A stretch of 5,153 bases of DNA from an uncultured Amylibacter sp. (GTDB lineage: Bacteria; Pseudomonadota; Alphaproteobacteria; Rhodobacterales; Rhodobacteraceae): NCBI GenBank assembly GCA_938001995.1, contig CALLAV010000227.1, positions 1 to 5,153 of the forward strand. The letters run 5' to 3'. The notes under the pieces were generated by a model. The model worked only from the letters and a program-made list of their open reading frames with translations. It had not been told where the DNA came from and ran no database searches. This document shows positions 1-5,153 of this stretch, in pieces; within the stretch, counting starts at the first letter, position 1; each line of letters starts with the position of its first letter. The position numbers and the translations under genes were made by a program.

Positions 1-57
1 CGCTTCAATCGCTTTGGGGCCATCAGGTGTGTCGATCATCGTGCCTTCTACGAAACA
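1..57 (-). other. Start of Hint (Hedgehog/intein) domain
   Basis: From Cys385 the protein reads [19 protein letters not shown] before the window ends. This is the typical first motif of the Hint_2 domains found at the end of many Rhodobacteraceae RTX proteins (a C-F-x-x-G-T core, then a T-P-x-G turn and an A-I/V-E-x-L segment). The Cys is the expected nucleophile for the N-to-S acyl shift. The histidine-bearing later motifs lie outside the window, so activity cannot be judged. Confidence 0.85.
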
Positions 58-1209
58 AGCCACATTCGTATTATCAAACGTCAGATCGCTGGCCGAGACA
101 CCCGTAAGGGTCAAAGACCCACCCATCGCTGTGTTGTCAGAAAAATCACCAACAGACTGGTTTAGAATGCCATCATCCGCAAGATCGGCACGCAGTTCAG
201 ACAGACCTGTGTAATAGGCGCTTAGGTCGAGGAAATCGTTGTTGGTTTGATCGCCATCGCCAATGTCTTGCCCAGTGCCTGTGTTGAAATCCGTGATAAT
301 GTCATCGCCGTCACCGGGCGCAAAGGTAAACGTGTCAAACCCGTCGCCACCCGTGATAACATCGTTGTCCGCGCCACCTGCGATCGTGTCATTGCCCGTA
401 CCACCGTCAATCGTATCGTTGCCAGTACCACCAAGAATGCTGTCGTTGCCGCCATTCCCTGAAATGCTGTCATTGCCTGCGCCGCCGTCCAGTACATCAT
501 CACCTGCAACACCTGCTGGCACACCGGATGTGGAATACTCCGCATCTGGCGGCGTCCCGATCATGGGCGAGGTCAGCAAGGACTGTGTTACGCCACCTGT
601 GTCAGGGCCAGAAATTGTCCCGCTTAGCGTGTCACCGCCTTGGTTTTCCCAATACCGGATTTGGATTGTATAGGTTTCATTCGGGTCCAACTCCACATCG
701 CCATAGCGCGTGGTTGTCCCTTGGTGAAAGTCGTTGTTCATATAGTCGAGCGTGCCGCCCGTCTGGTTGGCAAACTGCACAGGGTTGCCTGCACTGTCGA
801 AAATCTGAATGGTCGAACCATCGTCCGATGATGTTGCCAAACGATACGTGCCGCCAGCCGTGGTGTTCAGAGTGGACGTGTAAATGACGCCAAAATTCTC
901 GGGGTTAGCTGTGGTCCCACGAATCGTGTTTGTCAGCCCGCCTTCGTCGAAATCAGACACATAGCCAGATGCCGTACGCGTCCCAAGTTCGATATCAAAC
1001 GCTTGACCCTGCGCAGACGTGAAATCGTAATCATAAGTTTCAAAGTGCCACGATCCCGGGACACCATTGTCGCCCGCAATAATGTCATCGCCATCACCAG
1101 CGTTGATTGTATCATCACCCAGACCGCCAGAAAGCGTGTCAGCGACCGTTGAACCGTTGAAAGTTTCATCGTTTTCCGTTGCCGGATTACTATTGCTGTT
1201 CGTTACCAT
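1..1209 (-). CDS. RTX calcium-binding protein with PA14-like and C-terminal Hint domains (partial, C-terminus cut off)
   Basis: This minus-strand gene is open for 403 codons from an ATG at 1209 to the window edge. A TAG lies directly before the ATG in frame, so the start cannot be further upstream; no strong Shine-Dalgarno is visible. Order of parts: a short polar N-terminus; two RTX-like repeats (residues 27-47, GLGDDTI and GDGDDII); a PA14-like beta-sandwich (about 54-203) with an SSDDGS motif at 127-132; a linker; five to six GGxGNDxI repeats (236-294); an acidic stretch ending [11 protein letters not shown] (323-333); and the first residues of a Hint_2 domain, with NVACFVEGT placing the likely catalytic Cys at 385. 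No N-terminal signal peptide is seen, as expected for type I secretion. The repeats should bind calcium after export and the Hint domain may cleave itself. The real substrate or surface role is unknown. Domain assignments are from motifs; RTX and Hint are firm, PA14 less so. Confidence 0.9.
   Translation of the reverse strand, partial: MVTNSNSNPATENDETFNGSTVADTLSGGLGDDTINAGDGDDIIAGDNGVPGSWHFETYDYDFTSAQGQAFDIELGTRTASGYVSDFDEGGLTNTIRGTTANPENFGVIYTSTLNTTAGGTYRLATSSDDGSTIQIFDSAGNPVQFANQTGGTLDYMNNDFHQGTTTRYGDVELDPNETYTIQIRYWENQGGDTLSGTISGPDTGGVTQSLLTSPMIGTPPDAEYSTSGVPAGVAGDDVLDGGAGNDSISGNGGNDSILGGTGNDTIDGGTGNDTIAGGADNDVITGGDGFDTFTFAPGDGDDIITDFNTGTGQDIGDGDQTNNDFLDLSAYYTGLSELRADLADDGILNQSVGDFSDNTAMGGSLTLTGVSASDLTFDNTNVACFVEGTMIDTPDGPKAIEA
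328..504 (-). repeat. Main RTX nonapeptide repeat block
   Basis: On the minus strand this stretch encodes residues 236-294 of the RTX-Hint protein. It reads as tandem nonapeptides of the form GGxGNDxIx, for example [36 protein letters not shown] and GGADNDVIT. In this family such repeats form a parallel beta-roll that binds calcium between turns. The DNA repeats are imperfect and in phase with codons, so selection is on the protein. The fifth repeat has AD instead of the usual GN-type turn, and the last (GGDGFDTF) is the usual capping turn. Confidence 0.93.
601..1050 (-). other. PA14-like domain inside the RTX-Hint protein
   Basis: Residues about 54-203 lack RTX repeats and read as a beta-rich domain. 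Landmarks that fit PA14 folds are a strand ending [19 protein letters not shown] (119-137), then an [13 protein letters not shown] stretch (162-174) followed by a [13 protein letters not shown] strand (180-192). In lectin-type PA14 domains two adjacent aspartates bind calcium and help bind sugar; D129-D130 sit in the equivalent-looking place. Sugar binding is therefore an inference. A different beta-sandwich family is possible. Confidence 0.65.
1069..1131 (-). repeat. N-terminal RTX repeat pair
   Basis: Encodes residues 27-47, with two RTX turns (SGGLGDDTI and NAGDGDDII). They are separated from the main repeat block by the PA14-like domain, so the calcium-binding roll is split in two parts flanking a globular domain. 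Confidence 0.8.
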
Positions 1210-1230
1210 CTATTTACCCACACTCATTAT

Positions 1231-1261
1231 GAACCCTGCGGATACCCATCCGCGCAGGTTC
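1231..1261 (-). promoter_or_regulatory. Imperfect hairpin in the leader of the RTX-Hint gene
   Basis: The arms 1231-1243 and 1248-1261 are inverted copies differing by a small internal loop: GAACC pairs with GGTTC and GCGGAT with ATCCGC, around a four-base loop. It lies 22 bases upstream of the RTX ATG on the transcribed strand. There is no T-run after it, so a terminator is unlikely; it could affect mRNA stability or translation, or be a protein-binding site. Confidence 0.4.
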
Positions 1262-1337
1262 CCCTACGTTTGACGTGTTTTGTCGGTGAACTGTGTCTGA
1301 AATGTGGTGATGATTAGGGTAATTTAAAGGTTTTTGA

Positions 1338-1352
1338 TTTGAAAAGTTCAAA
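1338..1352. promoter_or_regulatory. Palindrome TTTGAA-AAG-TTCAAA in AT-rich DNA
   Basis: A perfect 6-3-6 inverted repeat sits in the most AT-rich part of the window, about 130 bases upstream of the RTX start and 34 bases past the trmL stop. It could be a regulator site for the RTX gene, or a weak transcription end for trmL; no run of T follows on the trmL strand, so the first reading is slightly preferred. No known factor is assigned. Confidence 0.35.
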
Positions 1353-1385
1353 AATTGGGTGATTTTATGCGAAAAATCGTCTTTT

Positions 1386-1826
1386 TTACCGAACCTGCCG
1401 CAAAGCCTCGCTTACGGCCATGCCCGCGCTCATTGCCACGTTCAAACTGCGCGCTGCGCCAAACATGGGGAGTTTCACACGCGCATCGCAAAACGCATGC
1501 ACCTCTTCTGGCACTCCTGCGCTTTCGCGGCCCATCAAGATCGTGTCGCCTGTTTGAAATTCGAAATCCCACAAAACATCTTCGGCGCGTGTGGTCATCA
1601 ACACCACGCGCCCTGTGGTCGGCGCTGCCACAAACGCATCCCAACTGTCATGCCGCGTAAGATCGGCGATATCAGCATAGTCCATCGCGGACCGTTTCAA
1701 TGACTTGATCGACAGGGGAAACCCACAGGGTTCAATGATGTCCAAAGGCACATCAAAACAAGCGGATAGACGAATCATAGCGCCCACATTGAGCGCAATA
1801 TCAGGTTGGTACGTTGCCAGTCTCAT
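1386..1826 (-). CDS. trmL: tRNA (cytidine(34)-2'-O)-methyltransferase
   Basis: A SPOUT-class RNA methyltransferase of 146 residues (E. coli TrmL has about 157). It uses S-adenosylmethionine to methylate the 2'-O of the wobble base 34 in leucine tRNAs, in the cytoplasm. Visible family motifs: the N-terminal YQPDIALNVGAMIRL (6-20), IIEPCGFPL (30-38), the loop GRESAGVPEEV (99-109), and the SAM-binding knot segment RSLNVAMSAGMAVSEALRQ (126-144). The ATG at 1826 is chosen because family members begin M-R/x-L-A-x-Y-x-P; an in-frame ATG at 1886 would add 20 residues that do not fit. The Shine-Dalgarno is weak. It points away from the cyclase gene. The stop is TAA with no clear intrinsic terminator beyond. 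Confidence 0.93.
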   Translation of the reverse strand: MRLATYQPDIALNVGAMIRLSACFDVPLDIIEPCGFPLSIKSLKRSAMDYADIADLTRHDSWDAFVAAPTTGRVVLMTTRAEDVLWDFEFQTGDTILMGRESAGVPEEVHAFCDARVKLPMFGAARSLNVAMSAGMAVSEALRQVR

Positions 1827-1938
1827 GGCGTAGCGATAGCCTACTCTGGTGCGCGCGAAAAGCGAAAGACAGTGGAATTCGCCCACAAATCCAAGGCGCT
1901 ATCCCCTTTTTGATCTGCCAAATAGGAATAGGCACGCC

Positions 1939-1958
1939 TTACGTTTGACGCAACGTAA
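1939..1958. promoter_or_regulatory. 7-6-7 inverted repeat in the trmL/cyclase divergent region (possible operator)
   Basis: TTACGTT and AACGTAA form perfect 7-base arms around TGACGC. The site is 84 bases upstream of the cyclase ATG and 112 bases upstream of the trmL ATG. A TTGACG, which resembles a -35 box for the cyclase gene, overlaps it at 1945-1950, though the nearest -10-like TATCTT (1972-1977) is 21 bases further, too far to be convincing. A dimeric regulator controlling the cyclase gene is a reasonable guess. Confidence 0.4.
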
Positions 1959-2031
1959 ACTCCAAACCAGCTATCTTGGGTAGTCTACTGAAACTGCTCG
2001 CACTGCACCACAATGGGGCAGGCACATAAGT

Positions 2032-2036
2032 GGAGG
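2032..2036 (+). promoter_or_regulatory. Shine-Dalgarno GGAGG deciding the cyclase start
   Basis: GGAGG ends six bases before the ATG at 2043. The in-frame ATG at 2013 has no such site, and the site itself falls after it. Starting at 2043 also puts a clean signal peptide at the N-terminus. Confidence 0.85.
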
Positions 2037-2042
2037 ACTAAA

Positions 2043-2999
2043 ATGACTTTTAAACTCGCACGTACCGCAGGCGCGATTATCGCCTTAACGCTTTCAACAT
2101 CACTGGCCATGGCACAGGATTGTGTACCCTCAAAATGGGGGCCCGACGATGAACTCGGCGCGGCCAATTACAATTCACCCGAACGCACATTGGCGGCGTC
2201 CAAGCTGGTCAAAACGGGGAACACCCATCCGCTTGGCATTGTGGTTGATCCAAAGATGCCCGCTTTCCCACCTCGCACAACAACATTGCAAGTGGTCTCG
2301 CCCGGCCAGCACAACAACCGCAGCACGACACAGGATTTCGGCTGGGAGGCTTCATATAACGACGATCTTGCGCAACTGTGGTTTGGCACGGGTCCACAGC
2401 TCGATGGTCTGGGCCATTTGGGCGAACGGGGAATCTATTATAACTGCAACAACGCGATTGATTTTGTGAACATCACGGGTCTGAAAAAACTGGGCACGCA
2501 TAACGTGCCGCCCATGGTCACACGGGGTGTGATGATCGACATGACCAAACACTACGGCGTGGACGCCATGGAAGGCGGGCAAGCTATCACGCCCGAAGAC
2601 CTAAAAGCCGCGATGGATGCACAGGGCGTCACGATCAACGAAGGCGACGTGATCCTGTTCCACACCGGTTGGACAGACGCGAAACTTCAGGCGGAACCGT
2701 CCACATGGGTTAGCCAAGAACCCGGTCTGAACAATGCCGCCGCCAAATATCTGGCATCGTTTAATCCCATGGCTGTTGGGTCCGATACATGGGGCCTCGA
2801 GGCGGTTCCGCCCGCACCAGGGGACAAAGTGTTCTACGGGCACGTGGAATTGCTGAAAAACAACGGCATCTATATTCTTGAAACGATGAACACTGGGCGT
2901 TTGGCCAAAGAAGAGGTCAAAGAATTCATGTTCGTTCTGGGCCAAGCCCGCATCAAAGGCACGGTGCAAATGATCATCAATCCCGTTGCCATGTGGTAA
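2043..2999 (+). CDS. Exported cyclase family protein (kynurenine formamidase-like metal hydrolase)
   Basis: A 318-residue protein of the cyclase/KynB superfamily (PF04199), which includes kynurenine formamidase and isatin hydrolase. A signal peptide is clear: K4/R7, a hydrophobic core, and cleavage after AMA at residue 24. Family landmarks: SKWGPDDELGAANY (30-43), the metal-binding region QLDGLGHLG (119-127), GDVILFHTGW (201-210), PGLN (227-230), GSDTWGLE (246-253), GHVELL with H267, and E280 in IYILET. The usual H-x-G-T-H-x-D-x-P-x-H motif is altered: Gln119 stands where a metal-binding His is normal, while D121 and H125 remain. The mature protein has only two cysteines, C27 and C135, which could form a disulfide in the periplasm. 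The gene has its own terminator and no operon partner. Family membership is firm; the substrate (an amide or cyclic lactam/lactone is typical) is not known. Confidence 0.9.
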   Translation: MTFKLARTAGAIIALTLSTSLAMAQDCVPSKWGPDDELGAANYNSPERTLAASKLVKTGNTHPLGIVVDPKMPAFPPRTTTLQVVSPGQHNNRSTTQDFGWEASYNDDLAQLWFGTGPQLDGLGHLGERGIYYNCNNAIDFVNITGLKKLGTHNVPPMVTRGVMIDMTKHYGVDAMEGGQAITPEDLKAAMDAQGVTINEGDVILFHTGWTDAKLQAEPSTWVSQEPGLNNAAAKYLASFNPMAVGSDTWGLEAVPPAPGDKVFYGHVELLKNNGIYILETMNTGRLAKEEVKEFMFVLGQARIKGTVQMIINPVAMW

Positions 3000-3009
3000 A
3001 ATCTAAACA

Positions 3010-3038
3010 GGCGCATCCCAAAAAGGATGCGCCATTTT
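3010..3038 (+). terminator. Intrinsic terminator after the cyclase gene
   Basis: A perfect 9-bp stem, GGCGCATCC (3010-3018) with GGATGCGCC (3025-3033), closes a six-base loop and is followed by ATTTT. It starts 11 bases after the stop codon. A second 9-bp inverted repeat (3004-3012 with 3047-3055) overlaps its left foot, so an alternative fold exists. Confidence 0.85.
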
Positions 3039-3101
3039 CGTTTCAGGCCTGTTTATTCTCACCCTTAATTTGTGTATGCTTTCAATTCAGTAACAGCGCC
3101 T

Positions 3102-3106
3102 AAGGG
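3102..3106 (+). promoter_or_regulatory. Shine-Dalgarno-like AAGGG deciding the capsule-like gene start
   Basis: AAGGG lies seven bases before the ATG at 3114. The only longer in-frame option is a GTG at 3072, whose upstream bases show no purine-rich site, so the ATG is preferred. Confidence 0.6.
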
Positions 3107-3113
3107 CCATCAC

Positions 3114-4124
3114 ATGTGGAAGAACCAGGACATTCTGTCCCCTCAAGACGCTCAAGATTTCTTAGAAAATTCCCCAAAACCATGCGCTGTTTTTTACTCG
3201 CAATTCGGGCTCTTAGATGCTGCGCATTCCCAAAAACTGGATTTTGTTACCCACCTGACCTCGCTTTTCAATGCCGCTGACATTGATTGCCTATTGGTCA
3301 ATGCAGACAATTTTGACGGCCCCACTGAGATTAGAAAAAACGATTATTGTATTTGGATGGTTGAACGGCCGCCCACAATCGCCCATCGACCAAATCAATT
3401 TCACGTTTTCCCCGCTTATTTGCATGGTTTTTGGTATTGTGACCCAAAGGGGCTCCGCAACAACTCTTCGATTTCAGATGCAACATTCAAGCCACACAAA
3501 ATGAGCGGGCAATGGGCGCGCAAAGTCTTTGAGCGGTTGAACAAAAAATTTGTCGGAACGGGCCGCACTAAGTTTGAACAACCTCCGGCAAACACGCATC
3601 CGCCGCCAAATGGGTGTATCGCAATACCAGTACAGACTTTTGTAAAACCGACTTTTTATAAAACTTGGATACAATATCCTGAACTCATAAAGGAAACTTT
3701 GCGTACACGCGGAAATCGTCCAGTTGCGATCAAACCGCATCCCGGTCTGGGGTTAAAGGATTCAACGTTTATTGCGTCCCTGCATGATCCTGAAAATGGT
3801 GTTTTCGTGGAACCCTTTAACCTCCACGAGCTTTTGGCTGCGGCAGATTGCGTGGTCACACGCTGTTCAGCCGTTGCAATCGAGGCCGCTTTACACAAAA
3901 CGCCAGCAATCGTCACAGGTGAGGTTGATTTTCACCACATAACTTCGCCTGTAAAAACCCTGTCTGAAATAGGGCCTGCGATTCATGCTGCCTTGGGCCA
4001 ACATCGACCTTATGAGAAATATTTAACTTGGTTTTTTACCCAGCAGCTGTTTCAGCCACAAAATAACAGCCAGACAGCCAATCGACTGGTTGAATTGCTC
4101 GCGCTACCACCGAATCGCAAATAG
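3114..4124 (+). CDS. GT-B-like protein resembling capsule polysaccharide enzymes (KpsC/KpsS type)
   Basis: A 336-residue protein without signal peptide or membrane segment, so probably cytoplasmic. The C-terminal half has the pattern of nucleotide-sugar-dependent GT-B proteins near the capsule synthesis family (PF05159): a KPHPG motif at 207-211, then LLAAADCVVTRCSAVAIEAAL (about 240-260) with S252 and E257, then KTPAIVTGEVDF. The N-terminal half has hydrophobic strands (CAVFYSQFG, 24-32; DCLLVNADNFD, 58-68), a possible nucleophile-side loop IAHRPN (89-94), and AYLHGFWYCDPKG (101-113), a segment I associate with roseobacter proteins of this type. It may add or modify a surface sugar such as Kdo, but no partner genes are adjacent. 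It is distinctly AT-richer than its neighbours: two sampled 60-base stretches give 23 and 24 G+C, against 34 in the cyclase gene and 39 in petA. This suggests transfer. Fold moderately sure, function uncertain. Confidence 0.75.
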   Translation: MWKNQDILSPQDAQDFLENSPKPCAVFYSQFGLLDAAHSQKLDFVTHLTSLFNAADIDCLLVNADNFDGPTEIRKNDYCIWMVERPPTIAHRPNQFHVFPAYLHGFWYCDPKGLRNNSSISDATFKPHKMSGQWARKVFERLNKKFVGTGRTKFEQPPANTHPPPNGCIAIPVQTFVKPTFYKTWIQYPELIKETLRTRGNRPVAIKPHPGLGLKDSTFIASLHDPENGVFVEPFNLHELLAAADCVVTRCSAVAIEAALHKTPAIVTGEVDFHHITSPVKTLSEIGPAIHAALGQHRPYEKYLTWFFTQQLFQPQNNSQTANRLVELLALPPNRK

Positions 4125-4169
4125 GGTTTCTGCTCTTGCGACCGTTCCCATAACAATTTGTCACTATTC

Positions 4170-4184
4170 GCCGCACCGTGCGGC
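4170..4184. promoter_or_regulatory. GC-rich palindrome upstream of petA
   Basis: GCCGCAC and GTGCGGC are perfect 7-base arms around one C. As RNA it would give a 5-6 bp stem with a tight loop and no following T-run, so it is not a good terminator for the upstream gene. A TTGTCA (4158-4163), close to a -35 box, precedes it, which makes a regulator site in the petA promoter possible. Confidence 0.35.
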
Positions 4185-4232
4185 CTAAAGTCCGCTAGAC
4201 GCAGCGCAAACGTATGTGTAGAACGCCCGAGA

Positions 4233-4254
4233 CCGCTCGGATTCTGTCGAGCGG
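4233..4254 (+). promoter_or_regulatory. Hairpin in the petA leader
   Basis: CCGCTCG (4233-4239) pairs with CGAGCGG (4248-4254) around an eight-base loop. A competing 7-bp pairing exists between GTCCGCT (4190-4196) and AGCGGAC (4250-4256), so two exclusive folds can be drawn. There is no T-run. It may be a leader structure of the pet operon. Confidence 0.4.
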
Positions 4255-4266
4255 ACCCAGTTAGAA

Positions 4267-4287
4267 TGCCCACGCAAAAGTTGGGCA
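4267..4287 (+). promoter_or_regulatory. Small hairpin just before the petA ribosome site
   Basis: TGCCCA (4267-4272) pairs with TGGGCA (4282-4287) around a nine-base loop. It ends six bases before the AGGAG of petA, so it would hold the ribosome site just outside the stem. Short, and could be chance. Confidence 0.25.
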
Positions 4288-4292
4288 AGGCA

Positions 4293-4297
4293 AGGAG
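4293..4297 (+). promoter_or_regulatory. Shine-Dalgarno AGGAG supporting a GTG start for petA
   Basis: AGGAG is eight bases before the GTG at 4306. The nearest ATG (4313) is out of frame, and the GTG gives the usual short S-x-A-x-x-x-A-G leader before the twin-arginine motif, so the non-ATG start is well supported. Confidence 0.8.
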
Positions 4298-4305
4298 AAA
4301 AGCAC

Positions 4306-4860
4306 GTGTCTCATGCTGATGAACCCGCAGGCAACCGCCGCGATTTCTTGTATGTTGCAACAGCTGCAACAGGCGCTGTCGTAACAGGCGCCGCCGTATG
4401 GCCGCTGATCAACCAAATGAACCCTTCCGCAGACGTTCAAGCGCTCGCCACCATCGAAGTAGACGTCGATGGCATTGAGCCAGGTTCGCAAATCACGGTT
4501 AAATGGCGCGGCAAACCCGTCTTTATCCGTCGCCGCTCTGCTGAAGAAATCGAAGCAGCCCGCGCTGTAACGCTTGCGGAACTGCCTGACCAAGGGTCTG
4601 AAAACGCCAATAAGCCAGGCACGGACGCGCTCGATGCGAACCGTACATTAGACGAAGATGGCGAATGGCTCGTGATGATGGGCGTTTGTACGCACCTTGG
4701 CTGTGTGCCTCTGGGCGATGCTGGCGACTTTGGCGGCTGGTTCTGCCCGTGTCACGGCTCTCACTACGACACAGCTGGCCGAATCCGTAAGGGCCCTGCC
4801 CCAACAAACCTTCCAGTGCCCACTGCCACGCTTGATGGCACAACACTGAAACTCGGTTAA
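4306..4860 (+). CDS. petA: Ubiquinol-cytochrome c reductase iron-sulfur (Rieske) subunit
   Basis: The 184-residue Rieske protein of the cytochrome bc1 complex, which takes an electron from ubiquinol at the Qo site and passes it to cytochrome c1 on the periplasmic side. It starts at GTG. The N-terminus carries a twin-arginine export motif RRDFLY (11-16) followed by a membrane anchor (about 17-35), normally not cleaved. The [2Fe-2S] cluster boxes are complete: CTHLGC at 128-133 and CPCHGSH at 147-153, giving ligands C128, H130, C147 and H150, and the C133-C149 disulfide. The sequence is close to the Rhodobacter protein, including [17 protein letters not shown] and [14 protein letters not shown], with a one-residue shorter loop between the boxes. 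petB follows after 12 bases, so they are co-transcribed. The leader carries small hairpins. Often called fbcF in Rhodobacter. Confidence 0.98.
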   Translation: MSHADEPAGNRRDFLYVATAATGAVVTGAAVWPLINQMNPSADVQALATIEVDVDGIEPGSQITVKWRGKPVFIRRRSAEEIEAARAVTLAELPDQGSENANKPGTDALDANRTLDEDGEWLVMMGVCTHLGCVPLGDAGDFGGWFCPCHGSHYDTAGRIRKGPAPTNLPVPTATLDGTTLKLG

Positions 4861-4872
4861 GGAGAACAGATC

Positions 4873-5153
4873 ATGGCTGGAATTCCACACGATCACTACG
4901 AGCCGAGCTCGAAACCCGAAAAATGGCTGCACAAGCGCCTGCCAATCGTTGGCTTGCTCTATGACACGTTGATGATTCCCACACCTAAGAACCTGAACTG
5001 GATGTGGATCTGGGGCATCGTTCTGACATTCTGTCTGGTGCTGCAAATCATCACAGGCGTTGTTCTGGTGATGCACTACACTCCACACGTAGACATGGCG
5101 TTCGACTCCGTTGAACACATCATGCGCGACGTGAATGGGGGCTGGGCCATCCG
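4873..5153 (+). CDS. petB: Cytochrome b of the bc1 complex (partial, N-terminal 93 residues)
   Basis: The start of cytochrome b, the membrane subunit that carries hemes bL and bH and forms the two quinone sites. The reading begins [11 protein letters not shown] and contains the conserved [19 protein letters not shown] stretch, a first membrane helix (about residues 44-66, [21 protein letters not shown] and onward), and [24 protein letters not shown], all near-identical in kind to Rhodobacter cytochrome b. The heme-binding histidines lie beyond the edge. Its Shine-Dalgarno, AAGGAGA, overlaps the petA stop codon, typical of tight operon coupling; petC (cytochrome c1) is expected next. Also called fbcB. 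Confidence 0.97.
   Translation, partial: MAGIPHDHYEPSSKPEKWLHKRLPIVGLLYDTLMIPTPKNLNWMWIWGIVLTFCLVLQIITGVVLVMHYTPHVDMAFDSVEHIMRDVNGGWAI

Noticed and set aside
301..504. Short regular repeats that could suggest a CRISPR array
   Set aside because: The period is about 27 bases with no unique spacers, it is in codon phase and encodes GGxGNDxI turns, so it is protein repeat DNA.
263..673. A plus-strand open frame rich in Pro, Ser and Val
   Set aside because: It is the antisense reading of the RTX repeats; its own repetition mirrors the GGxGND codons of the real minus-strand gene.
1361..1378. An AT-only hairpin (GATTTT with AAAATC) as the trmL terminator
   Set aside because: Six nearly all A-T pairs would be unstable, and no proper T-run follows on the trmL strand.
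1386..1886. A longer trmL starting at the ATG at 1886
   Set aside because: The extra 20 residues do not match the family N-terminus, which begins at the ATG at 1826.
1945..1977. A sigma-70 promoter from TTGACG (1945-1950) and TATCTT (1972-1977)
   Set aside because: The spacer of 21 bases is too long and the -10 match is weak, so it is mentioned with the inverted repeat but not called.
2013..2042. A longer cyclase starting at the ATG at 2013
   Set aside because: It lacks a ribosome site, would bury the GGAGG before 2043 in the coding region, and would put polar residues ahead of the signal peptide.
3072..3113. A longer capsule-like protein starting at the GTG at 3072
   Set aside because: No Shine-Dalgarno precedes it, whereas the ATG at 3114 has AAGGG at a good distance.
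4648..5118. A 156-codon minus-strand open frame under petA and petB
   Set aside because: It spans the ends of two firmly identified plus-strand genes and shows no recognisable domain; it is a shadow frame.

Overview
The window looks like a chromosomal segment of an alphaproteobacterium of the Rhodobacteraceae (Roseobacter group). The main evidence is at the right end. The Rieske protein and the start of cytochrome b closely resemble my memory of the Rhodobacter/Roseobacter petA and petB products. The left end carries an RTX protein with a C-terminal Hint domain, a type common in marine Rhodobacteraceae. Base composition is moderate (roughly mid-50s % GC by eye), so a lower-GC roseobacter is more likely than Rhodobacter itself. 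I cannot name the genus.

Layout, left to right. (1) Positions 1-1209, minus strand: a secreted RTX-type protein that runs off the left edge, with RTX repeats, a PA14-like beta-sandwich, more RTX repeats and the start of a Hint self-processing domain. (2) 1210-1385: an AT-rich leader/promoter region for that gene, with two inverted repeats. (3) 1386-1826, minus strand: trmL, a SPOUT methyltransferase acting on the tRNA wobble base. (4) 1827-2042: a divergent intergenic region with a 7-6-7 inverted repeat that may be an operator. (5) 2043-2999, plus strand: an exported cyclase/kynurenine-formamidase-like metal hydrolase, closed by a clear hairpin terminator. (6) 3114-4124, plus strand: a GT-B-like protein resembling KpsC/KpsS capsule enzymes, visibly poorer in GC than its neighbours. 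(7) 4125-4305: a leader with three small hairpins. (8) 4306-4860 petA and 4873-5153 petB (5' part), the first two genes of the cytochrome bc1 operon.

Two genes are cut by the window edges: the RTX-Hint gene (left, its C-terminus missing) and petB (right).

The genes do not form one pathway. petA and petB form a tight operon for respiratory or photosynthetic electron transfer and trmL is housekeeping. From memory, trmL and petABC are often close together in Rhodobacteraceae. If so, the cyclase and capsule-like genes are an insertion in that block, and the lower GC of the capsule-like gene fits this. The RTX-Hint protein and the capsule-like protein both point to the cell surface, but nothing shows that they work together. 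I saw no clearly new multi-gene system. The best leads are the RTX-PA14-Hint architecture, the variant metal motif of the cyclase, the inserted pair of genes, and a short motif shared by three upstream regions.
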